Shown here in pieces: positions 36,601 to 43,903 of a DNA stretch of 64,000 bases. Under the pieces are notes generated by a model. It worked only from the letters and a program-made list of their open reading frames with translations, was not told the DNA's origin and made no database searches. The translations under genes and the position numbers were made by a program. Within the stretch, counting starts at the first letter, position 1. The number at the start of each line of letters is the position of its first letter. Source of the DNA: Planctomycetota bacterium (GTDB lineage: Bacteria > Planctomycetota > SZUA-567 > H5-PLA8); NCBI GenBank assembly GCA_023150555.1, contig JAKLKQ010000016.1, forward strand, positions 1 through 64,000, written 5' to 3'.

Positions 36601-36774
36601 CGGTCGCCGGGCGGCGATGCGTGGCGGCTGCTCGAGGAGACGATCGATCCGGACACCGCGCCGCTGTACCTGCGCTTGGCGCGCGAAGAGGCCGCGGAGC
36701 TGCGGCTGCAGAAGGCGAAGAAGGAGGAGGCTGACCGCGCCAAGCCTCCGCTCGAAGGCGCGGCCAAACCTTGA
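33670..36774 (+). CDS. WecG/TagA/CpsF glycosyltransferase fused to GT-C membrane and TPR-like domains
   Basis: The protein is about 1034 residues from the GTG at 33670 (VSGRTTDSPFERRRV, GGAGG upstream); a TTG at 33598 is in frame. Residues ~10-230 are a WecG/TagA-type enzyme (VPDGQGFAWAARMLG, then YGATEAANAAACANVKRRFP and VGIAAGGYVDVLAG), which adds ManNAc-type sugars to lipid-linked intermediates. A GT-C/TMTC-like membrane region follows (WQLDDERYIQDNPAIGSFRT in the first outer loop; ISGRGNSQGG; LTKESHVTFP) with about 12 helices, and then a C-terminal TPR-like region. Both parts are known separately; the fusion suggests one protein building and transferring a glycan. Confidence 0.85.
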   Translation: MSGRTTDSPFERRRVLDAEVDCAPAEAIVAHLIDCASNRRGCFVAGISAPYAAAMREDDALRAGFGAADVLVPDGQGFAWAARMLGAPVGERLAVPDLCERLLSEGAARGWKVFIYGATEAANAAACANVKRRFPGLAEVEGKHGYGDANASDAEVITRLNDGGFHLLLVAKPSPEKERFLARACCEAPVVGIAAGGYVDVLAGLRSRAPAFVQRAGFEWCWRMVQDPRRLWKRIGVANVTFAARVLWAHLRQPAALPWWHCPAVHLAALALAVTAVYAGALNAAWQLDDERYIQDNPAIGSFRTLGEIQVTARRKLLWLSHAVCYQLSERFGMHRADGPDVRVFRAWNIACHLLAALALYGLLRRMLRARWGSGISGAATLFPALAAALFVAHPLATEAVTYISGRGNSQGGMCYLLGLYFAALAFERLGLGAVGAEASRARGWFWPAVLAVGFGAAAVLTKESHVTFPAAVALVYAVSYRQFKDAAKVTLSAGALLGVVCAAAFLALGLLARSEGWLGLALASAGGCMAGGWLAGERGPGFASRRVTLGWALVCFLATGLLVAPVALPYAYERLAAAFSGARGEEPLRALATQANALPEMLLKTLWPTGLNIDHDFPTLESFGERGAFRGVLVLLAVLVAGVQAARARALPGLGVLLALLTVLPTNTVIERGDVASERNFYLASAGGAIIWAAAAAWLAGVLARAAGRGGAEAALWAGVLGVMALGPFVSLARLRNAQYETPLDLWSAAVDEAPGKIRALYNLGQLAARERYRRYDLAEDCFRKIIEIGQAREKAGGFRPDETVDVHLYYLSYANRAEAQMIRLRLDPLSAAQPPTDPELSYREGLEKSGSHPDLAMLYGMLLLNRGQGLHAAQVLSGSLAEHPWAENLHGPLGLAFLGSRQFRRAKDALERALQVPKRHVLGMRYPMPPAQRADLLAALGQAEWGLDRKPEALARMKDALFADPAVAYRVLRSWRSPGGDAWRLLEETIDPDTAPLYLRLAREEAAELRLQKAKKEEADRAKPPLEGAAKP

Positions 36775-36787
36775 CCCAAGGATGCTC

Positions 36788-36987
36788 GTAAGTCTCCTGC
36801 ACACTGCACTCGCAGAATCGCAATTATGCGAAAATGTTCGTCGACGAACATTTTCGCGATTATCTTTGCAACCCATTGACTCTAAAGGAGTGCCCTTCGT
36901 GCAAAATGTTACATTGCACGAAGTAGGTTAAATGTCCGTTTGGTGAGCACGTCGTGCTGCACGATTTGAACGAATTTCGAGACTTAC
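36788..36987. repeat. AT-rich intergenic block with perfect palindromes
   Basis: Between two convergent genes lies a cluster of inverted repeats: a perfect 30-bp palindrome centred at 36842/36843 (half-site GCGAAAATGTTCGTC), then a 10-bp stem CTTCGTGCAA (36895-36904) with TTGCACGAAG (36914-36923), and AGCACGTCGTGCT at 36946. GTAAGTC at 36788 and GACTTAC at 36981 bracket the block. TTGCAC/GTGCAA motifs are shared with the blocks near 3.4 and 51.5 kb. Confidence 0.65.
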
Positions 36988-37006
36988 AAGATCGGGACGC
37001 CAGGCG

Positions 37007-38782
37007 TTAGAGCCAATAGCGCATCTGGTAGGCGAGCGACTCCTTCAGCATGCGCGTCCACGAGCGCCGTTCGTGCTTGTGCAAAGTCAGTTCCTCGCAC
37101 AGCGCCAGGTCCAGCATCGTCTGTTCGCGCAGGGCCTTGGCGAAACCCGCGTCGGCGACGACGGCGACGGCTTCCAGATCGTGGATCAGGCTGCGCATGT
37201 TGAGGTTGTAGCTGCCGGCGATGGCCCAGGCGTCGTCGACGACGGCGGTCTTAGCGTGGAGCATCCCGCGCGGCCATTCGAACAGGCGCACGCCGTGGTC
37301 GAGGTGCTCGCTGTAGAGCGCGCGGCCGGCCATCGCGGAAAGTTCCACGTCGCTTTCACGCGCGACGGCCACGGCGACGACGACGCCGCGCTTTGTGGCC
37401 TTGTACAGCGCGCGGCGGATGCCGCGGTCGGGGACGAAATAGGCGTTCTCGATCAGGATGTAACGCTTTGCGTTCCGGATCGCGTGCAGATAGGCGCGGC
37501 GAATCAGGCGGCGGTTGGCGAACTCCTTGTTGCCTACGATCTGCACGGCCGCGTCCGCGAAGGTACGTTCGAGCCGCACCTCCGCCGACGGAATCGGCCC
37601 GGGCGAAAGCGACTGCCTCCATCGCAAGCCGTTCGGCGACTGCGTAAGGGTGTCGCAGGGCTTGGCCTTTTTCCAGGCTTGGTTGAAGAGTGCGAGCAGC
37701 TCGCGCGCGGCGTGGTCGCCTTCGATGCAGACGTGCGTATCGCGCCATCCGCGTCCGCCCGCCTCCTTGGACGCGTAGTCATCGGAGATGTTCAGCCCGC
37801 CCGTGAACGAGACGCGCCCGTCGGCGACCAGGATCTTGCGGTGGTCTCGGCGGTTGATGGCCCACGTAGGCCGAGCCAGGCGCAGGGGGTGGTAGATGCG
37901 GACCTCCACGCCCGTGGAAGCAAGTCCGCGCGTGAAGTCCGCGGGCAGTTCCAGTGAACCCACCGCGTCGATGAGCAGCCGGGTCTTCACGCCGCGCCGC
38001 GCCGCTCGCGCGAGGGCGAAGGCGAAGCGTTGGCCCGTGGCATCGTCGGCAAGGATGTAGGTCTCCAGGTCGACGGTGCGCTCCGCGGCATCGATCGCGG
38101 CGAGCATCTCGGGGTAGGCCTCGCACCCATCGACCAGTAACTGCACGGAATCGGCCTGCGCGAAGCGTTCGCGCTTGATCGCGTATTTGCCGATCGCCTG
38201 CTCGTCGCTGAGTTCGGGGCCCTCAGAGGCGGGCAGGGTCAGCGGAGGCGGCGGGGGCGGCTCGGGCCATGGTGGACGCCGCGCACGCCATGCGCAGACG
38301 CCGGCGACGGTGAGCGGGTACGCCACGGCGGCCAGCGCGGTTCCGAAGACCAGCACGCCGATCAGCAGGGGCAGGAAGGCGCCCGCGCCCAGCGCGCCGA
38401 GTTCCGAGACGAAGGCCCAGGCGGACGTGAGCGGAAGGCTCCAGCGCCATGCGTCCGCCGCGCGGCTGACGCCGGCCAGAGTTCGCTCGGCGTCCTCAGC
38501 GCTCGCCGGCCACAGCCACGCGCCAATGCGGTACTCCAGGTAGATCATGGGAATGAAGGTGCCTGCGTTGGCCAGGAACTGCGGCAGCACGGCCACTATG
38601 CGATTGCCGCGCACCAGGAACGCGGCGATCAGGCTCAGAGGAATCTGGAGTCCGGGCAGGGGAAACGCAGCAGCGAAGAAGCCCGCCGCCATGCCTCGGG
38701 CGATGCGCGGCGCGCCGTCGGCCTCGCGCAGCGTCTTGCGCAGGGGGCGCCAGATCTTCACCGAAAGAAACCGACGAGGCAT
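37007..38782 (-). CDS. DUF2062 domain fused to phospholipase D/cardiolipin synthase
   Basis: The 591-residue protein starts with a DUF2062-like membrane domain (residues ~15-170: RIARGMAAGFFAAAFPLPGL, PMIYLEYRIGAW, GAFLPLLIGVLVFGTALAAV), then a proline linker, then two PLD HKD catalytic motifs: RRDHRKILVADGRVSFTGGL near 310 and MLHAKTAVVDDAWAIAGSYN near 508. Two HKD motifs with flanking GGxN/GSxN are typical of bacterial cardiolipin synthases, which join two phosphatidylglycerols. The membrane part replaces the usual two N-terminal helices of ClsA. Confidence 0.9.
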   Translation of the reverse strand: MPRRFLSVKIWRPLRKTLREADGAPRIARGMAAGFFAAAFPLPGLQIPLSLIAAFLVRGNRIVAVLPQFLANAGTFIPMIYLEYRIGAWLWPASAEDAERTLAGVSRAADAWRWSLPLTSAWAFVSELGALGAGAFLPLLIGVLVFGTALAAVAYPLTVAGVCAWRARRPPWPEPPPPPPLTLPASEGPELSDEQAIGKYAIKRERFAQADSVQLLVDGCEAYPEMLAAIDAAERTVDLETYILADDATGQRFAFALARAARRGVKTRLLIDAVGSLELPADFTRGLASTGVEVRIYHPLRLARPTWAINRRDHRKILVADGRVSFTGGLNISDDYASKEAGGRGWRDTHVCIEGDHAARELLALFNQAWKKAKPCDTLTQSPNGLRWRQSLSPGPIPSAEVRLERTFADAAVQIVGNKEFANRRLIRRAYLHAIRNAKRYILIENAYFVPDRGIRRALYKATKRGVVVAVAVARESDVELSAMAGRALYSEHLDHGVRLFEWPRGMLHAKTAVVDDAWAIAGSYNLNMRSLIHDLEAVAVVADAGFAKALREQTMLDLALCEELTLHKHERRSWTRMLKESLAYQMRYWL

Positions 38783-38917
38783 ACGCGGCCGGCCCCTTTT
38801 TCAATGGACTTCAAGAGTTATCGTAATGCATTCCCGAGGCGCGGTAAGCGCAGGTTGCGGCTTGCCAGCGGGCGCGTTTCAACCGAAGATGCACGCTCCG
38901 GCCGGGGAGGAAACGCC

Positions 38918-39616
38918 TTGAGCAACGCGAAGGAACGCGCGCTTCGCGCGCTGGTGGTGAAGGCCTGCCACGCCCTGTCCGCGCAGGGCCTGGTGGCGGC
39001 GACCGACGGCAACGTCAGCGCGCGCCTGGACGCCCAAACGTTTCTGGTCACACCCAGCGGGGTCTCGAAGGGCGAGGTCACTGCGCGTTCGCTGCTGCGC
39101 TGCGACTCGACCGGCCGCGGGATCGGCCTGCCGGCCGGGGCGAAGATCAGCAGCGAGATATTGATGCACTTGGCCGTCTACGCGAAGCGCCCCGACGTGA
39201 AAGCGGTGGTGCACGCGCACCCGCCCACGGCCTGCGCGTTCACGCTCGCCGGGATGGAACGGCTCTTCCGCGAACCGGTCCTGAGCGAAGTCGCTGCGCT
39301 GCTGGGGCCGGTGCCGTGTGCGCCCTACCGCACGCCGGGCACCGCGGCGCTGGCGCAGGCGGCCGCGCGGGCGTGCCGAAACGCCGACGCGGTGCTGCTG
39401 GCGCGGCACGGCGCGATCGCGCTGGGCGCCGACCCCTGGCAGGCCTTTCTGCGCATGGAAAAACTCGAGCACGCCGCCCGGACGTTCCGCGACGCGATCG
39501 CGCTCGCCGGATCGCCGGGACGCATCAAGCGCCTGACCGCGCGGGAACTGGCCGCGGTGCTGGAGCGCCACGGAACGCCCGAAGTCAAGGCGCGGTGGCG
39601 CGGGCGATTGCCCTGA
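38918..39616 (+). CDS. class II aldolase/adducin family protein (fuculose-phosphate-aldolase-like)
   Basis: The 232-residue protein (from TTG 38918, with GGGAGG eight bases upstream) has the family N-terminus LVAATDGNVSARLD, the zinc-binding HAHPPTACAF near 95 and the third His region LLARHGAIALG near 165. Class II aldolases cleave sugar phosphates such as fuculose-1-P with zinc. A longer in-frame ATG start at 38804 exists but adds a basic, non-homologous segment. It begins a run of three plus-strand genes with a Memo-family protein and an alcohol dehydrogenase. Confidence 0.87.
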   Translation: MSNAKERALRALVVKACHALSAQGLVAATDGNVSARLDAQTFLVTPSGVSKGEVTARSLLRCDSTGRGIGLPAGAKISSEILMHLAVYAKRPDVKAVVHAHPPTACAFTLAGMERLFREPVLSEVAALLGPVPCAPYRTPGTAALAQAAARACRNADAVLLARHGAIALGADPWQAFLRMEKLEHAARTFRDAIALAGSPGRIKRLTARELAAVLERHGTPEVKARWRGRLP

Positions 39617-39665
39617 ACCTTCCCCGGAGTAGGATGAGAGGGGGATCGCAGGCGAGGATCACGCC

Positions 39666-40562
39666 ATGAGCTCTGGACACGTACGCGCCCCGTATCGCGC
39701 AGGCAGTTTTTACCCCGCGACGGCCGAGGCCTGCCGGCGCGCCATTTCGGACTGCCGCGAGGAGGAACCGCCCGTGCCGGCGGACCTGCGCGGCGCGAAG
39801 CTTTTCGGCGGCATCGTGCCGCACGCCGGATGGGTGTACAGCGGCGCGACCGCGCTGGGCGTCTTCGACGCGATGAAGAACGCTTCGCCGAAGCCCGAGA
39901 CAATCGTGATCTTCGCGACCGCGCACCGGCCCGACGTGATCGCGCCGTCGCTGCAGGCCGAAGGCGCCTGGTCGGTGCCCGGCGGTGCGGTGGAGATCGA
40001 CAACGAGCTGGCACGCGCGATGCTGCAGGAAGCAGCGACGGACGGCGCACTCGTCGAAAGAAGTCGCGCGCACGAAGGCGACCACGCGATCGAGGTGCAG
40101 CTGCCGTTCGTGCTGGACGCGCTGCCGGGCGCGCGGATCGTGCCGGTGGCCGTGCCGCCGGTGCCGTGCGGGCCCGAACTGGGCGCGGCCACGGCGCGCG
40201 CGTTGAAGCGCATTGGACGAAACGGCGTCGCGTTGGCTTCGACGGACCTTACGCACTACGGGCCGAACTATTACGGCTTCGCGCCGCAGGGCGTGGGCCC
40301 AGAGGCGCACCGCTGGTCGAAGGACGTCAACGACCGCGCGTTTCTCGAGAAGGTGCTGGCGCTCGACGCGCGCGGCGCCTTCGAGGCCGGCGTGCGCGAC
40401 CACAGCGCCTGCGGGCCGGCTGCCGCCGCCGCTGCGATCGCTTGCGCCGCCGGATCGGGCGCGCGCCGCGCGGTGCTATTGGAGCACGTCACGAGTTGGG
40501 AGCGCCGCAAGAGCGGGCTTCCCGAGGACTTCGTCGGGTACGCCAGCGTCGTCTTCGCGTAA
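39666..40562 (+). CDS. Memo family protein (AmmeMemoRadiSam system B)
   Basis: The 298-residue protein has family signatures: RAPYRAGSFYPA at the start, GGIVPHAGWVYSGATALGVF near 48, DHAIEVQLPFVLDALPGAR near 140 and STDLTHYGPNY near 192. Memo proteins resemble LigB-type dioxygenases and bind metal through conserved His residues; their chemistry is unresolved. In many genomes the gene accompanies AMMECR1 and a radical-SAM gene. Here neither partner is present; instead it sits 49 bp after an aldolase and 30 bp before an alcohol dehydrogenase. Confidence 0.9.
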   Translation: MSSGHVRAPYRAGSFYPATAEACRRAISDCREEEPPVPADLRGAKLFGGIVPHAGWVYSGATALGVFDAMKNASPKPETIVIFATAHRPDVIAPSLQAEGAWSVPGGAVEIDNELARAMLQEAATDGALVERSRAHEGDHAIEVQLPFVLDALPGARIVPVAVPPVPCGPELGAATARALKRIGRNGVALASTDLTHYGPNYYGFAPQGVGPEAHRWSKDVNDRAFLEKVLALDARGAFEAGVRDHSACGPAAAAAAIACAAGSGARRAVLLEHVTSWERRKSGLPEDFVGYASVVFA

Positions 40563-40592
40563 CGGAAAAGCAAAAGGAGCACGTTCACGGCC

Positions 40593-41609
40593 ATGCGCGC
40601 CTTCTGCATCGACGCTCCGGAGAAGACCTCGATCAGGGACATCGCCGAGCCGCAACTCGCCGGCGGCCAGGTGTTGCTGCGCGTGCGGCGCGTGGGCTTC
40701 TGCGGGACGGACCTGAGCATCTACAAGGGCAAGATGCCGCTGGCGGGCTATCCGCGGATTCCGGGCCACGAGATCGGCGCGACGATCGAAGCCCTTGGCG
40801 CGGGCGTGCCTTCGAAGTGGACGCGCGGGCAGGAAGTGACCGTGCAGCCGACGACGGCGTGCGGGCAGTGCTCGTCGTGCCGCGCGAAGCGCTTCAACGC
40901 CTGCCGCCGCAATGCGACGCTGGGCGTGCAGCGGGACGGCGCGATGACGTCGCTGATCGCGGTGCCGCACGAGAAACTCTTCGCCTCGCCGAAGCTGGGG
41001 CTCGAGGACCTCGCGCTGGTGGAGCCGTTCTCGATCGGATTCCACGCGGCCAACCGCGGGCGCGTGCAGGCCGGCGAGAGCGTCGCGGTGCTGGGCTGCG
41101 GGACGATCGGGCTGGGCGCGGTGGCCGGCGCGGCACACCGCGGCGCGCGCGTGATCGGCGTGGACATCGATCCGGCCAAGCTGGAGCTGGCGAGGCGCTT
41201 CGGCGCGCAGGTGACGGTGAACTCGAAGAGCGGCGATCCCGCCAAGGCCCTGCACGAGTTGACCGGCGGGGAAGGCCCCGACGCGGTGATCGAGGCCATC
41301 GGCATCCCGCAGACCTACCGGCTGGCCGTGGAGGCCGTGGCGTACTGCGGGCGCGTGGTCTACGTCGGCTACGCAAAAGAGGAGATCGCCTTCGACACAA
41401 AGGACTTCGTGCTGAAGGAACTCGACCTGCTGGGCTCGCGCAACGCGCTGGCGGAGTTCCCCGAGGTGATCGCGTACTTCGAGAGCGGCAAGGCCGACCC
41501 GAAGTGGCTGATCAACCGCCGCGTGACGCTGGACGAGGCCGGCGCGGCGCTGGCCGCCTGGAACGCGCGGCCCGCCGACGTGACGAAGATCATGCTGGCC
41601 CTGGACTGA
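40593..41609 (+). CDS. zinc-dependent medium-chain alcohol/polyol dehydrogenase
   Basis: The 338-residue MDR enzyme has the catalytic zinc motif GFCGTDLSIYKGKMP near residue 35 and PGHEIGATIE near 58, the four-cysteine structural zinc site CGQCSSCRAKRFNAC at about 90-104, and the NAD-binding VLGCGTIGLGAVAGAAHRGA followed by VIGVDID near 168-190. An Asp after the second strand suggests NAD(H). It oxidises a sugar alcohol, threonine or similar; the neighbouring aldolase suggests sugar metabolism. The last gene of the run, it is followed by an inverted-repeat element. Confidence 0.92.
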   Translation: MRAFCIDAPEKTSIRDIAEPQLAGGQVLLRVRRVGFCGTDLSIYKGKMPLAGYPRIPGHEIGATIEALGAGVPSKWTRGQEVTVQPTTACGQCSSCRAKRFNACRRNATLGVQRDGAMTSLIAVPHEKLFASPKLGLEDLALVEPFSIGFHAANRGRVQAGESVAVLGCGTIGLGAVAGAAHRGARVIGVDIDPAKLELARRFGAQVTVNSKSGDPAKALHELTGGEGPDAVIEAIGIPQTYRLAVEAVAYCGRVVYVGYAKEEIAFDTKDFVLKELDLLGSRNALAEFPEVIAYFESGKADPKWLINRRVTLDEAGAALAAWNARPADVTKIMLALD

Positions 41610-41614
41610 TGTGG

Positions 41615-41682
41615 CTCACGCAAAGGCGCTGAAAGAAGGGATTCGAAAAGAAACTCTTTGCGCCTTGGCGTTTTTGGGTGAG
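41615..41682. repeat. dispersed 'CTCACGCAAAGGCGC' inverted repeat
   Basis: CTCACGCAAAGGCGC (41615-41629) is matched by CTTTGCGCCTTGGCG (41656-41670), then TTTTTGGGTGAG. The arms lie between the converging dehydrogenase and aldo-keto reductase genes. Similar strings (CTTTGCG-CTTTGCG-CTCA arms) recur in many environmental bacterial genomes as short dispersed palindromes. It could act as a bidirectional terminator because TTTTT follows the stem. Confidence 0.6.
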
Positions 41683-41683
41683 A

Positions 41684-42634
41684 TTATTTCAGGCCTTCCA
41701 CGACAATCGATTCGCACTCGTCCATCTCGTCCTTGCTGAGGCGGAAGCCGCTGGCCTGCAGGTTGTGCTCGGCCTGCGCGGGGTTGCTGAAGCCCAGCAG
41801 GGCGAAAGTGATGGCGGGGTGGCTCAGCACCCAGGCGATGGCCAGGTGCGTTACGCTCTTGCCGTGCCGCGCGGCGACCTTGCTCAGTTCGGCGTTGATG
41901 CGCTTCTTCTTCTCGAACTCGGGGCCGGCGAACTTGCGGCTGCGGTGGTCCCAGTTGGGAAACTCGTGCGCCTCCTTGATGCGCTGCGCGAACAGGCCCT
42001 TGCCGATGACGCCGAAGCAGCCGATCGAGATGCCGTTCTCGCGGCAGAAGTCCAGGCGCCCGTCGTCGCGGGCACCACGCGAGAGCAGGCTGAAGTGCGG
42101 CTGGTAGTTCTGCAGCGGCGCGACCTTCTGCGCGCGCTGGAGTTGTTCGAGCGTGTAGTTGCTGACGCCGATGTGTTCGATGTGGCCTTCGGCCTGCATC
42201 TTGGCGAGTTCCTCGACGGCGGTTTCGATGGGCGTCTTCAGGTCGTCGGCGTGCAGGAGCACGATGTCGAGTTTCTCGACGCCCAGGCGCTTCTTGCTGC
42301 CGGTCAGGAACTTGCGCTGCATGGCGGGCGAGACGTCGCGGATGGCCTCGTCGTCGGCGTCCTCCCACAGGTAGAACTTGGTCATGATGCGCGTCTTTCC
42401 GCGGCGGGGGTGTTCGCCCTCGTCGAGCGCGTAGCGGATCAGGCGCTCGGCTCGGCCCATGCCGTAGCCGGTGGCGGTGTCGATGAGGTTCATGCCGTGG
42501 TCGACGCAGTACTGGATCGTGGCGAGGCTGTCGAGGTCGTTGACGGCGCCCCAGTCGCGCGCGCCGAACTTGTAGGTGCCCAGGACGATGTCGCTGACCT
42601 TGAAATCGGTCCTGCCCATCTGCTGATAATGCAT
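41684..42634 (-). CDS. aldo/keto reductase
   Basis: The 316-residue TIM barrel starts MHYQQMGRTDFKVSDIVLGT. The catalytic tetrad is visible as Asp and Tyr in LIDTATGYGMGRAE (about 49-62), Lys in IMTKFYLW and His in IVLLHADDL near 128. The NADPH-binding end includes LLGFSNPAQAEHNL. Family members reduce aldehydes and ketones with NADPH. It stands alone, convergent with the alcohol dehydrogenase gene; no substrate is implied. Confidence 0.92.
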   Translation of the reverse strand: MHYQQMGRTDFKVSDIVLGTYKFGARDWGAVNDLDSLATIQYCVDHGMNLIDTATGYGMGRAERLIRYALDEGEHPRRGKTRIMTKFYLWEDADDEAIRDVSPAMQRKFLTGSKKRLGVEKLDIVLLHADDLKTPIETAVEELAKMQAEGHIEHIGVSNYTLEQLQRAQKVAPLQNYQPHFSLLSRGARDDGRLDFCRENGISIGCFGVIGKGLFAQRIKEAHEFPNWDHRSRKFAGPEFEKKKRINAELSKVAARHGKSVTHLAIAWVLSHPAITFALLGFSNPAQAEHNLQASGFRLSKDEMDECESIVVEGLK

Positions 42635-42711
42635 CGCGAGAATTCTCCGCGCTGGGGTGAAGAAAGCATTATGCCGGGAATCGAGGCGAGGTCAAAAGCC
42701 GTCGGGGGACA

Positions 42712-43116
42712 TCAGTCGCTGGGCGGCTTGTAGCGTATACGGAGCAGGAAGATACGCTTGGCGTCGAGGCGGAACATAGCGTACCAGATCAGGAGGGAAA
42801 CGCCGAATGAAGCGCAGGAAAGAAGCAGGTTAAACACCTGCGCGTGGGCAAGTCTGGTCAGGACCAGCAACCCGCCGGGAATTACCCAGGCCGCGCTCAC
42901 GAAGCCCAGAAACGAGCCGATCTGGATCAGCGTGCGTTTCCAGGCGCTCTTGATCTCGAAGGCGTCGGCGATCGACGCGACCCAAATCAAACCGGGCGCC
43001 GTGAAGATTACCGCGGCGACGGCAATCCCGGCTGCCGCGCCGACATTATCGGTCAGCGACATGGTGACCGACGTGGGCGTGGCAACTAGGAATACCGACG
43101 TCAGGAAGTCCATCAT
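42712..43116 (-). CDS. small membrane protein, unknown
   Basis: The 134-residue protein has four hydrophobic stretches: VGAAAGIAVAAVIFTAPGLI, IQIGSFLGFVSAAWVIPGGL, FNLLLSCASFGVSLLIWYAM, plus a weak N-terminal one. It ends in a basic RLDAKRIFLLRIRYKPPSD tail. No motif is recognised. It lies between the aldo-keto reductase and coaB on the same strand. Confidence 0.6.
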   Translation of the reverse strand: MMDFLTSVFLVATPTSVTMSLTDNVGAAAGIAVAAVIFTAPGLIWVASIADAFEIKSAWKRTLIQIGSFLGFVSAAWVIPGGLLVLTRLAHAQVFNLLLSCASFGVSLLIWYAMFRLDAKRIFLLRIRYKPPSD

Positions 43117-43186
43117 CCCGAAGCGGTAGGGATCTTGTGTGGGTCGAAGTCGGCCATGGGCGGGCTCGCGGGTAGATACGGCCCTA

Positions 43187-43894
43187 TTACCGTTTTCTGG
43201 CGGCGCCTTTCAGGGCTTCGCCTAGCCTGACCAGCCGCTTCGCGAAGGCCTTCTTGCTGGCGCGCACGACGTCCACGCGCCCGCCGCGAGCGTGAAGCAC
43301 GCGGAAGACGGCGCGGTCGGCGCCCATGGCAGCGGGCGTATCGAGGACGATGGCGTCGAGGTGCTTCGAGGTGAGCTTGCGCCGCGCTTCGCTCAGGCGG
43401 GTGCGCATGCGTTGCGCGCCCTTGCCGCTGCCGCTTTCCAGCGCGAAGCCGATCAGCGCCGCACGCAGGCGCCCGGCGCGTTTGGCCTTGCCCAGCGCGG
43501 CGAGGATATCGACCGTGGGCTTGAGCTTGAGCGTCAGGCCCGACTTGGCTTTCTTGAGCTTGGTAGTGCTGGTCTTCGCCGACGTGAAGTCGGCGACGGC
43601 GGCGGTCATCACGACGACGGCGGCGCGGCGCGCGGCGGCCTGCACGGCGGCGTGCATCTGCGCTGCGCTGCGCACCGGCACGCGTTTGAGGCGACTATTG
43701 CGTGGCAGCGCGTCGATCAGGGCCTGCTCGATGGGCCCGTGGACGAGCACGGCGCGGTGGCCGGCGAAGAGCGCCGCGCGGGCGGTCTCGAAGCCCAGCC
43801 GGCCCGTCGCACGGTTGGTGAGGAAGCGGACCGGGTCCAGGTCCTCGGCGGTGGGGCCTGCGGTGATCAGGAAGGTCAGCGCGCGTCGGGGCAT
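43187..43894 (-). CDS. coaB: phosphopantothenate-cysteine ligase (stand-alone CoaB)
   Basis: The 235-residue protein corresponds to the CoaB half of the usual CoaBC fusion: LITAGPTAEDLDPVRFLTNR with ATGRLGFETARAAL near residue 9-40, TAAVADFTSAK near 95, and LKPTVDILAALGKAKRAGRL then IGFALESG. It joins cysteine to 4'-phosphopantothenate in coenzyme A synthesis. It is the last gene of the gmk-rpoZ-coaC-HD-M48-coaB run, 9 bp after the M48 stop. The decarboxylase half is a separate gene at 46763-47488, with two unrelated genes in between. Confidence 0.88.
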   Translation of the reverse strand: MPRRALTFLITAGPTAEDLDPVRFLTNRATGRLGFETARAALFAGHRAVLVHGPIEQALIDALPRNSRLKRVPVRSAAQMHAAVQAAARRAAVVVMTAAVADFTSAKTSTTKLKKAKSGLTLKLKPTVDILAALGKAKRAGRLRAALIGFALESGSGKGAQRMRTRLSEARRKLTSKHLDAIVLDTPAAMGADRAVFRVLHARGGRVDVVRASKKAFAKRLVRLGEALKGAARKR

Positions 43895-43903
43895 GGGTAG
43901 AGT

